This document shows, in pieces, positions 1 through 6,123 of a stretch of 43,390 nucleotides of DNA. Below the pieces are notes generated by a model that was given only the letters and a program-made list of their open reading frames with translations, was not told the origin of the DNA and searched no databases. Both the position numbers and the translations under genes were made by a program. The DNA comes from RGIG8748 sp045646525 (GTDB lineage Bacteria; Bacillota; Clostridia; UMGS1810): NCBI GenBank assembly GCA_045646525.1, contig JAZRKX010000013.1, positions 1 through 43,390 on the forward strand. Reading direction: 5' to 3'. The stretch's first letter is position 1, and the number at the start of each line of letters is the position of its first letter.

Positions 1-135
1 CTATACAAATGCATATGACGGGATATTCGTCAAGGGCAGCAAAGCTGCTTGTTTACCCTTGATGAATGCCTCGGAATATGCTACCGCCGAAATTGTACAT
101 TTTCACTTGCCCTTTTTGTACATTTTCGCTTGACA
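1..135. mobile_element. Terminal end of an IS21-like element (partial)
   Basis: Two direct repeats of TTGTACATTTTC lie near 94-127, and the element seems to end at TTGACA (130-135). Reverse-complemented, this segment aligns almost base for base with 43256-43300: the pattern is TGT-AA, GAAAATGTACAAAAA, a spacer with CAA, then AAAATGTACAATT. Multiple short internal terminal repeats are typical of IS21-family ends. A nested stem-loop sits inside the element: TCAAGGG (30-36) pairs with CCCTTGA (56-62), and GCAGC (36-40) pairs with GCTGC (44-48). No coding frame of the element is visible in this fragment, so the family call rests on end architecture only. Confidence 0.6.
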
Positions 136-157
136 TTTACACATGAGATGCTATTAC
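130..157 (+). promoter_or_regulatory. Outward-facing -35 hexamer at the IS terminus
   Basis: A consensus TTGACA occupies the last six bases of the IS end (130-135) and points into the window. A weak TATTAC lies 16 bases further on (152-157). IS21-type elements are known to carry an outward -35 that makes a junction promoter when it abuts a suitable -10. Here any transcript would run antisense to the small HTH gene. The -10 match is poor, so activity is uncertain. Confidence 0.3.
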
Positions 158-327
158 ATATATTTTATATAATCAATAACACACTCTTTGGGTATTTTCC
201 ATCTGTTTCCTATTCGGAAAGCTTCCAGTTGACCGCTGTGCAACAGGAACAATAAGGTGTTTTTACCAACCTTTAAAAGTTTTTGGCATTCCTTGAATGT
301 TAAGATATCGGGTACATTTTTAAACAT
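154..327 (-). CDS. Small excisionase-like helix-turn-helix protein (57 aa)
   Basis: The start is placed at 327 because AAAGGAG precedes this ATG at normal spacing; the open frame runs further upstream but without a ribosome site. The 57-aa product matches the MerR/excisionase-type HTH_17 pattern: an opening 'DILTFKECQKLL' helix, a 'VGKNTLLFLLHSGQLEAFRIG' recognition segment, and a 'RWKIPKECVIDYI' wing and closing helix. Such proteins bind DNA as excisionases or small regulators. It is divergent from the amidoligase operon and shares its 150-bp upstream region, which holds a palindrome at 404-424, so local regulation is plausible. Its 3' end stops 19 bases from the IS terminus. No integrase is visible in the window. 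Confidence 0.7.
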   Translation of the reverse strand: MFKNVPDILTFKECQKLLKVGKNTLLFLLHSGQLEAFRIGNRWKIPKECVIDYIKYM

Positions 328-403
328 GTGATCCGCTCCTTTAATATAAAATTTTGTTTTATAGTAGTGTTCAGAAATTCTTTTGGGTTTATATAAGTTT
401 GTG

Positions 404-424
404 TAAACAAAATATTTTTGTTTA
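404..424. promoter_or_regulatory. AT-rich palindrome in the divergent promoter region
   Basis: TAAACAAAA and TTTTGTTTA form a near-perfect 21-bp inverted repeat between the HTH gene and the amidoligase operon. AT-rich sequence resembling a -10 (TATATTAT) follows at 425-432, upstream of the amidoligase ribosome site. It is a candidate operator for the divergent HTH protein. This is inferred from position and symmetry only. Confidence 0.4.
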
Positions 425-475
425 TATATTATACCTTTGGTGAAAAACCAAAATAAACTCAGGAGGAAAGTAAAA

Positions 476-1576
476 ATGAAAGAAAATTCAGTATGTTCCG
501 TATGTGGAGCAAAATTAAAAGAGGAGGAGGCGAAAAACTTCGACGGAAAAACAATGTGCTTAAGTTGTTTTGACGAGCACACTGTTGCTTGTGATGACTG
601 TGGTACAAGGGTCTGGCAGGACGAAGCGGAGGGAAATGATCATCGTACTTTGTGTTATGACTGTTATTCCAGATACTATACCACATGCGAAAGTTGTGGA
701 GAGCTGATAAGAAATGATGAAGCATATTATGAGGATGATTATCCGTACTGCCACAGTTGTTATCAAAAGCTGGAAGATAAGGCAATAAAAAGCTACAATT
801 ATAAGCCCGATCCGATATTTTTCGGTTCGGGTAATTTATTTATGGGAGTTGAACTTGAGGTTGACAAGGGCGGAGAGTGTGATGATAGTGCTCAGGTGCT
901 TTTGGATTCAGCCAATCTTCATGGTGAAAGAATCTATTGCAAGCACGATGGAAGTATAAGCGACGGTTTCGAAATAGTTTCGCATCCCATGACTCTGGAA
1001 TATCACACAGACAAAATGAATTGGGAGGATATTTTAGGCAAAGCCGTGGACATGGGGTATCGTTCCCACGATACATCCACTTGCGGTCTACACATTCATT
1101 GCAATCGTTCTGCCTTTGGTGAAACATATGAAAATCAGGAAAAAATAATAGGCAGAATAGTGTTTTTCTTTGAAAAACACTGGTTGGAGTTGGTGCGCTT
1201 CAGCAGAAGAACACCCGACAATCTGAATCATTGGGCAGCACGGTATGCAACAATTTCAAACAGCACGGAAGAAACATACAAAAAGGCAAAGGACAAGCGC
1301 CTTGGTCGTTATGTTGCGGTTAATCTTGAAAACGACGAAACCGTAGAATTCAGAATGTTCAGAGGGACATTGTGTTACCGCACTTTTTTGGCGTGCCTGG
1401 AGCTTATTGACGAGATAATTTATCACGCAATAAACATGACAGATGCACAAATGGAGGGTATGTCATGGTCAGATTTTGTCTCCCGGATACTTCCAAAAAA
1501 ATATGAATTGATAGAGTATCTCAAATCAAAGAGGCTCTATGTCAATGATTTTATAGGGGAAGGAGCTGAAAGATGA
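476..1576 (+). CDS. Amidoligase-family protein with three N-terminal zinc knuckles
   Basis: The start at 476 follows AGGAGGAAAG and gives 366 aa. Three Cys4 knuckles fill the first 100 residues: C7/C10-C28/C31, C39/C42-C60/C63 and C71/C74-C92/C95, resembling LIM or treble-clef ribbons. From about residue 120 the protein matches putative amidoligases (PF12224, glutamine-synthetase-like fold): 'GVELEVD' near 124, 'DGSISDGFEIVSHP' near 158-171, 'CGLHIHC' at 203-209, and 'VEFRMFRGTL' further on. This family is predicted to make ATP-dependent amide bonds between a carboxyl and an amino group, modifying peptides or small molecules. The next gene overlaps its stop codon (TGATG) and encodes a glutamine amidotransferase that could supply ammonia. 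The target is unknown. The zinc knuckles may recruit a protein or nucleic-acid partner. Confidence 0.78.
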   Translation: MKENSVCSVCGAKLKEEEAKNFDGKTMCLSCFDEHTVACDDCGTRVWQDEAEGNDHRTLCYDCYSRYYTTCESCGELIRNDEAYYEDDYPYCHSCYQKLEDKAIKSYNYKPDPIFFGSGNLFMGVELEVDKGGECDDSAQVLLDSANLHGERIYCKHDGSISDGFEIVSHPMTLEYHTDKMNWEDILGKAVDMGYRSHDTSTCGLHIHCNRSAFGETYENQEKIIGRIVFFFEKHWLELVRFSRRTPDNLNHWAARYATISNSTEETYKKAKDKRLGRYVAVNLENDETVEFRMFRGTLCYRTFLACLELIDEIIYHAINMTDAQMEGMSWSDFVSRILPKKYELIEYLKSKRLYVNDFIGEGAER

Positions 1577-2496
1577 TGTGCGGTCTCTTTGGATTCAGTA
1601 ATTACAGTGGGGATAGGCTGAAAAACATGTCATCTCTCACAAATTCGCTCGCTGTAGAATCTGCAGTAAGGGGAACGGATGCTACCGGTGTGGCATTTTG
1701 CAGATTTGGAGATATTGTAATCTCTAAGGAAAGCAAGGATGCTTACAGAATGGATTTTAAGTGTTGTGATGATGCTTGCGCTTTGATAGGCCATACAAGG
1801 CACAGTACTCAGGGCTCTGAGAAGAAGAATTACAATAACCATCCGTTTTCCGGAAAGTGCTCCGGCACCCGATTTGCTCTTGCACATAACGGAGTTCTCA
1901 GTAACGACCGGGAATTAAGGAAGAGCTTACATCTGCCCAAAACAAAAATAGAAACAGATTCCTACATAGCGGTACAACTTATAGAAAGCCGAAAAAAGCT
2001 CAACTTCGACACCATAAAGTATATGGCTGAAAAGATAGACGGGAGCTATAGCTTTTCTATCTTGGATGACAGAGATAACATCTATCTTGTAAAAGGAGAC
2101 AGCCCACTGTCTGTAATGCATTTTCCCGCTAGAAAGATGTATGTTTATGCAAGTACAGACGAGATACTCTACCGTGCGCTAATTGATTCGCCTCTCTTTT
2201 CATCCCTTAAAAAAGGCGAGTTCGAAATGGTGGATATAAAAGAGGGTGATATAGTAAAAATCTGTTCTGAGGGCAAACTTGAATATGGAAAATTCGAGTA
2301 TAGTTACTATTACGGAAGAGCCTGGTGGGATTACTCCTTTTCTTCTTGTGAGGACAGGGCTACCCTGCGCGATGAGTATATAAGAGATATAAAAACTTTT
2401 GCGGCGTATCAGGGTATGGAACCGGAAAGTATAGATGAACTTATAAAAAGCGGATTTACCCTTGATGAGATAGAGGAGTTTGTGTATGGGTATTAG
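1576..2496 (+). CDS. Class II glutamine amidotransferase-domain protein
   Basis: The start is set at the second of two adjacent ATGs so that cysteine is residue 2 (Met-Cys-Gly), as Ntn-type class II amidotransferases need a free N-terminal Cys nucleophile. Family signatures follow: 'RGTDATGVA', 'GHTRHSTQG', 'NNHPF', 'LAHNGVLSN' and 'ETDSYI', as in GlmS/PurF/AsnB glutaminase domains. At about 306 aa it has the glutaminase domain plus a roughly 80-residue tail, and no sugar-isomerase, phosphoribosyltransferase or synthetase domain. It is therefore a stand-alone glutaminase that needs a partner. The start codon overlaps the stop of the amidoligase gene, so the two are translationally coupled and probably act as one amidation system. 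Stand-alone proteins of this kind are common on phages and plasmids. Confidence 0.82.
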   Translation: MCGLFGFSNYSGDRLKNMSSLTNSLAVESAVRGTDATGVAFCRFGDIVISKESKDAYRMDFKCCDDACALIGHTRHSTQGSEKKNYNNHPFSGKCSGTRFALAHNGVLSNDRELRKSLHLPKTKIETDSYIAVQLIESRKKLNFDTIKYMAEKIDGSYSFSILDDRDNIYLVKGDSPLSVMHFPARKMYVYASTDEILYRALIDSPLFSSLKKGEFEMVDIKEGDIVKICSEGKLEYGKFEYSYYYGRAWWDYSFSSCEDRATLRDEYIRDIKTFAAYQGMEPESIDELIKSGFTLDEIEEFVYGY

Positions 2497-2545
2497 AATG
2501 GGATTTCGCTGGAAAATTCTTAGGTTGAAAGGAAGGATTTTTTAT

Positions 2546-2626
2546 ATGAAATATGTGAAGATAGTTATACTTGCAATAATGGAGGTTATTGCGGATTTTT
2601 ATAACAGGAAGTATGATAAGAGGTAA
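2546..2626 (+). CDS. Possible 26-aa hydrophobic peptide
   Basis: An AAAGGAAGG ribosome site lies 9 bases before the ATG at 2546. The frame encodes 26 residues with a hydrophobic run (VKIVILAIMEVIA) and a basic end (NRKYDKR). An in-frame upstream ATG at 2498 would give 42 aa but lacks a good ribosome site. It sits between the amidotransferase gene and its terminator, so it would be the third cistron of that operon. It could be a small membrane peptide or the modified substrate, but nothing in the sequence shows which. It may also be chance. Confidence 0.35.
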   Translation: MKYVKIVILAIMEVIADFYNRKYDKR

Positions 2627-2667
2627 TGGTGGATATATAAGATAAGCACATTATATAAGTAAAAATA

Positions 2668-2708
2668 AAAACGAGTATTGGGACGGAATGTTACCCAATA
2701 CTCGTTTT
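2668..2708 (+). terminator. Intrinsic terminator of the amidoligase operon
   Basis: A perfect 15-bp stem, AAAACGAGTATTGGG (2668-2682) with CCCAATACTCGTTTT (2694-2708), closes an 11-base loop and ends in a short T run. It separates the amidation operon from the toxin-antitoxin-like operon. Confidence 0.85.
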
Positions 2709-2848
2709 AGATGAGAATTAATGTTTTAAATTTTTTGACAAATAATGAATAGTAGGCGAATTCCGCTGTGCAGACGAGATATAATTATATATGAATGATT
2801 TATATTATGTTTTTGAACAGGCCATCATATGACATAATACGAAAATGG

Positions 2849-2895
2849 TTGACAAATCTATGGATCCAGAATATAATAAAAGTATCAAATGATAC
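2849..2895 (+). promoter_or_regulatory. Consensus promoter with operator palindrome
   Basis: TTGACA (2849-2854) and TATAAT (2872-2877) are both perfect sigma-A hexamers, with an ideal 17-base spacer. Directly downstream, over the expected start site, lies GTATC-AAAT-GATAC (2882-2895), a perfect inverted repeat with 5-bp arms. Placement at +1 fits a repressor site, and the HTH domain of the downstream antitoxin-like protein is the obvious candidate to bind it. The ribosome site AAGGAG follows. Confidence 0.75.
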
Positions 2896-2907
2896 CAAGG
2901 AGAAAAC

Positions 2908-3360
2908 ATGGATACCGAAAAGAGACGAATTGAGGCAAAAGCAGAGATAGAAACATATATTGCAAAGTTAAGATATGCGCTTTCCAATGGAGCGAAGATA
3001 AATTTCCAAGAGGAACGTCTGGTTGACGAGGAAAGGGATATAAAGTATACGAATAAGTATACGATGGCAACCCTCTTTCCTAATGAAAATCCTACAGATG
3101 TATTGAGAAAAGAACTGATGACACTTACTGTAGAAGATTATATGCATAGCGTCAAGGATATCCGTTATCCTAAACGGAGTGAAATGCGAGTGTTTGGGAA
3201 AACATATAATTCTACAGAAGAAGTATACATCAAGATAAGGGTGGAATTACTTGATCCTACAGGAATGGGTGGCAATACTACCTTTGTTATGTCTTTTCAT
3301 TTTGCAGAAAAAGATTTTAAAGAAGAAGACTTTCCGTATGCGAAAGGTAAAAAATGTTGA
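2908..3360 (+). CDS. Unknown 150-aa protein, candidate toxin of a Panacea-type pair
   Basis: I do not recognise a catalytic motif. The 150-aa product is hydrophilic and starts with a charged helix (EKRRIEAKAEIETYIAKLRYAL). Later segments look like beta strands ('YIKIRVELLDPTG', 'TTFVMSFHFAEKDF'). It has no signal peptide or membrane span. A consensus promoter lies just upstream, and the next gene begins 14 bases after its stop and encodes an antitoxin with HTH and Panacea domains. Panacea antitoxins pair with many unrelated toxins encoded beside them, so position makes this the toxin candidate. It may resemble the small DUF6978-type proteins found in such loci, but I cannot confirm this from sequence alone. 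Confidence 0.55.
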   Translation: MDTEKRRIEAKAEIETYIAKLRYALSNGAKINFQEERLVDEERDIKYTNKYTMATLFPNENPTDVLRKELMTLTVEDYMHSVKDIRYPKRSEMRVFGKTYNSTEEVYIKIRVELLDPTGMGGNTTFVMSFHFAEKDFKEEDFPYAKGKKC

Positions 3361-3374
3361 GAGGAGGCAATTTT

Positions 3375-4397
3375 ATGAATGTTTTGAACAAGGAATATAA
3401 ACTATGCTTAAGCTGTATGGAAGAACATGAAGTTTTAACGGTTAAGGTTGTTGAGAAAAACATTTTCAAAGGTGAAGAAATAAGCTATGAAGCAACATAT
3501 GAGTATTGTGAAAACACCGATGAGTATTATGCTTCCGAGGAGCAAATTGTACAAAACGATATATCAATGAAAATAGCATATCGTGAGAACAAAGGTTTGT
3601 TGACACCTATGCAAATTAATGAAATAAGATGCAAATATGGAATATCTCAATCTGATTTATCAGACCTTCTTGGTTGGGGTGCAAAGACTATAACTAGATA
3701 TGAAGGACACTATGTTCAGGATGTGGCACATGACAGTATTTTGAGAAAAATAAGCGAAGATCCCGAATGGTATCTTGAATTATTGGAAACTTCAAAGGAT
3801 AATTTTTCAGAGTCCACATACAAAAAGTACAGGGATACTGCATTGAAACTTTATGAAGAAAAGGAAGGGGAATATTTACGAAAAACCATTATGGCAGCAT
3901 ATGCCAGATTCGATGGTATAGATGAATGTACCGGTGGTAAAAAACTTGATCTTGATAAAGTCGTAGATATAATCAGATATTATGCAAATTCTGTTAAGGT
4001 CAAATATCTGTACAAGGTAAAGTTAATGAAAATGCTTTGGTATGCAGATGTACTTTCGTACAGAAAAAGAAATCATTCTATGACAGGTTTGGTTTATGTA
4101 GCTCTCCCTATGGGCGCTGTTCCTGTTGGACACGAACATATCATTGATCTAAAGGGAGTCAGATGTGAGGAACATTACTTTGATTATGGTGTTGGCTATA
4201 AGTTCATTTCAGACAACAAAGATGTTTATCCAACCATAACAAAGGACGATAAAGAGATTTTGGATTGTGTTATCTCTTGCTTTGGCGATGCGGATAGCAA
4301 AACGATAGTAGATGCAATGCACAAAGAGATTGCTTATATTGAAACTGCTTCCAATGATGTTATTCAGTATAAGTATGCGAAAGAACTATCTATATGA
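3375..4397 (+). CDS. MqsA-like HTH and Panacea (DUF4065/SocA-like) antitoxin
   Basis: The start at 3375 follows GAGGAGG. The 340-aa product has a short N-terminal part with one CxxC (C11/C14) and a lone C45, like a degenerate MqsA zinc domain. An Xre-like HTH follows at about 75-112 ('LTPMQINEIRCKYGISQSDLSDLLGWG' and 'TITRYE'). The C-terminal Panacea/DUF4065 domain spans about 195-325 and includes 'KLMKMLWYADVLSYRKRNHSMTG' and 'YVALPMGAVPVG'. Panacea is a promiscuous antitoxin domain (SocA is a member) that neutralises diverse toxins, and the HTH normally gives autoregulation. The partner is probably the gene ending at 3360, and the operator candidate is the palindrome at 2882-2895. The second zinc pair of MqsA seems lost, so zinc binding is doubtful. 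Confidence 0.82.
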   Translation: MNVLNKEYKLCLSCMEEHEVLTVKVVEKNIFKGEEISYEATYEYCENTDEYYASEEQIVQNDISMKIAYRENKGLLTPMQINEIRCKYGISQSDLSDLLGWGAKTITRYEGHYVQDVAHDSILRKISEDPEWYLELLETSKDNFSESTYKKYRDTALKLYEEKEGEYLRKTIMAAYARFDGIDECTGGKKLDLDKVVDIIRYYANSVKVKYLYKVKLMKMLWYADVLSYRKRNHSMTGLVYVALPMGAVPVGHEHIIDLKGVRCEEHYFDYGVGYKFISDNKDVYPTITKDDKEILDCVISCFGDADSKTIVDAMHKEIAYIETASNDVIQYKYAKELSI

Positions 4398-4410
4398 TTT
4401 TAGAACTATG

Positions 4411-4466
4411 AAAAAGGGCGTGTCTCAATTTTGTGAAAAATCACTTATTGAGTCCTGCCCTTTTTC
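4411..4466 (+). terminator. Terminator after the antitoxin-like gene
   Basis: GAAAAAGGG plus CTCAAT on the left pair with ATTGAG plus CCCTTTTTC on the right. A mismatched internal segment of about five bases and a loop of about 17 bases interrupt the stem, and the right arm ends in a T run. It ends the toxin-antitoxin-like operon just after its stop codon. Confidence 0.65.
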
Positions 4467-4523
4467 ATGTTGTTTTTTATTAATAGGTTACTACAATTCA
4501 TTACGAACTATTTTCAGCCATAC

Positions 4524-4555
4524 AAAATCCTCTCTGAATTTCGGGGAGGATTTTT
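4524..4555. terminator. Second hairpin in the convergent spacer
   Basis: AAAATCCTC (4524-4532) pairs with GAGGATTTT (4546-4554), followed by T. The loop is 13 bases. With A-rich and T-rich flanks it could stop transcription from either side, including read-through from the minus-strand deacetylase gene. Confidence 0.5.
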
Positions 4556-4698
4556 GATATGTATAAATTCATATGACAATTCGGTACTGGGTATAAATAG
4601 GCTTACGGAAGTTTCTGTGCCATTTTATGCCTATACATTTTCTGTTGAGAGTATTATTTTCTTTTAATTAATCTTTTAAGATGGGTTTTGTTGTTTTG

Positions 4699-5550
4699 TT
4701 AATTAATTTTTATAGTTTCTCCCGGTTTTACGGAGTATAGCTTGCCGTCAACATCAAACCAGATTTCAAGGAGCGTAGGATTGTATACAATACTGCCGTC
4801 GGCACTATATACAAGGGAGTTATAGGCATTGGTATAATTATGAATTTCCATATTTGTTGCATACCAGATATCGTCAACATTGCTTATTTTCCTACAAATA
4901 TTTTCCATATGTTCCCAATTGTTGTTTCTTTCTAATTCAAAAGCGTGTCCCCATATATACAGGAGCTTGGGTGTACGGTGGGAACGATAAATTGTATCCA
5001 AATCAAGTTTTAAAAATTTGTCGATATATTCTGTGATTTTAGGGTCGTCATGGTGTGCTGTGGGATGCCAGTTGTACCAATCAAGCGGCAATTCAAAGTC
5101 TTGGTTGCAGGATGTGGTTCTTGAATAGACTATATCAAGGTCCTTAAGATAATTTACAATGTTTTCATAAGAGGCAGAGTTTGAGAATCTATTGATGCCG
5201 CTGTCGGGATAAGCCATGCCGCGAATTATCATTCCGAATATATCCTCAAGCGCCAGACGGCATTGGAGCACCTCGCGTATGCCTTCTATCGGACGGATGA
5301 GACCGTTGGCTCTGTGAATGTATCCGTGTACTGCTACCTCATGTCCGTGCGAAAGGATATATTCTTTTACATCCTTTTCGCTTAGTCCCCAACCGTTGCG
5401 GGGCTTGAAACCATTTAAGTTAAAGGTGCATTTAAGGCAATATTTATTAAATAATTCTGCTAATTTTTTATCCTCGGGAAAGCCGTCGTCATAACTTAGG
5501 GTAACTGCCTTTGCTTTTCCGTGGGGAAATCTTAAAAATTGATATTTCAT
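4699..5550 (-). CDS. Polysaccharide deacetylase (NodB/CE4-like)
   Basis: The start is placed at 5550 because AAAGGCGG precedes this ATG; the upstream in-frame ATGs lack a site. The product has 283 aa. It carries the CE4 metal-site pattern: 'LSYDDGF' near residues 18-24, with the Asp-Asp pair of the usual TFDDG motif, and 'HEVAVHGYIHRA', with the two metal-binding histidines. A later 'RGMAYPDSG' and 'LYIWGHAFE' also fit the fold. CE4 enzymes remove O- or N-acetyl groups from glycans. No signal peptide is seen, so it probably acts on imported oligosaccharides. It is divergent from the truncated SGNH gene and the GH123-like gene, and belongs with the glycan-degradation genes to the right. Confidence 0.8.
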   Translation of the reverse strand: MKYQFLRFPHGKAKAVTLSYDDGFPEDKKLAELFNKYCLKCTFNLNGFKPRNGWGLSEKDVKEYILSHGHEVAVHGYIHRANGLIRPIEGIREVLQCRLALEDIFGMIIRGMAYPDSGINRFSNSASYENIVNYLKDLDIVYSRTTSCNQDFELPLDWYNWHPTAHHDDPKITEYIDKFLKLDLDTIYRSHRTPKLLYIWGHAFELERNNNWEHMENICRKISNVDDIWYATNMEIHNYTNAYNSLVYSADGSIVYNPTLLEIWFDVDGKLYSVKPGETIKIN

Positions 5551-5650
5551 ATTTAAAACCGCCTTTTTGTGAAACATAAAAACTATATGTTTGTTTATCT
5601 GATTATACAAAACATCGTATTCATATGCAACACCGGAGGAGTATCTTTGT

Positions 5651-5722
5651 AAAAGTTCTTGTATTAGGATAAGTCAAATCTTTATTTTCGTTATAGATAT
5701 GCGTTAATGATAGGTCTATAAT
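5651..5722. promoter_or_regulatory. Divergent promoter region with motifs shared with the yesN/ABC region
   Basis: This interval between the deacetylase and the SGNH remnant contains AAAGTTCTTG (5652-5661) and AAATCTTTATTTT (5676-5688). Both strings also occur in the 12.87-12.92 kb divergent region upstream of the ABC importer. A TATAAT (5717-5722) then serves the rightward unit; no good -35 is seen, as expected for an activator-dependent promoter. The shared strings are candidate binding sites for the YesN-like regulator. Confidence 0.4.
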
Positions 5723-5748
5723 ATAGAAAATAGGATGGGTGTGCTCTG

Positions 5749-6123
5749 ATGAATATATCCGATATTGACAAGAATTTTGTTATAAAAACAGATATAAATA
5801 AACCGGACATCAAATTTTATGATGTACTAAACGAACCGTTTGGTGTTTTTGGAGTAAGCTATACAGATGGCAAATTCAGAAGAATGCCCGAAACTGTTGC
5901 ACAGTCTGTAAGTCCGGGAGTTCATGCACTTCATGCAAATACGGCAGGCACAAGGGTAAGGTTTGTTACAGACAGTCCCTATGTTGCAATTTCTGCCCGT
6001 ATGGGAAGCGTGGGTAAGATGTCTTATATGGCATTGTGCGGTTCGGCAGGCTTTGATTTGTATATTAATAATAAGGGTTCTTACCCAAATAATCTAAATG
6101 TAAGGAGTTTTACAATATGTTAA
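5749..6123 (+). pseudogene. Truncated SGNH/GDSL hydrolase: GxDLY N-terminal domain only
   Basis: The 124-aa frame matches the N-terminal domain of a class of SGNH-family esterases. It has 'PFGVFGVSYTDGKFRRMPE', a 'GVHALHANTAGTRVRFVTDSPYV' beta-sandwich core, and ends at 'GSAGFDLYI', the GxDLY signature that gives that domain its name. Full-length proteins continue with a catalytic SGNH domain of roughly 200 residues bearing the GDSL serine. Here the frame runs out within 18 residues, through the ribosome site and ATG of the next gene. The most likely cause is an internal deletion that removed the catalytic domain. It still has a plausible ribosome site (AGGATGGG) and could be expressed as a binding domain, but no esterase activity is expected. 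Confidence 0.7.

Larger units (their letters stand above)
4398..4698. other. Intergenic spacer between convergent units
   Basis: This 301-base AT-rich gap lies between the antitoxin-like gene (plus strand) and the deacetylase gene (minus strand). It holds the two terminator-like hairpins at 4411-4466 and 4524-4555. The short plus-strand frames here have no ribosome site and span the hairpins. I see nothing else in it. Confidence 0.6.

Noticed and set aside
459..785. Minus-strand frames opposite the zinc knuckles
   Set aside because: They are shadows of the Cys4 repeats; the plus strand has a strong ribosome site and conserved motifs.
4312..4667. Two plus-strand frames after the antitoxin-like gene
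   Set aside because: They cross two terminator hairpins, overlap the end of a real gene and show no ribosome site or domain.
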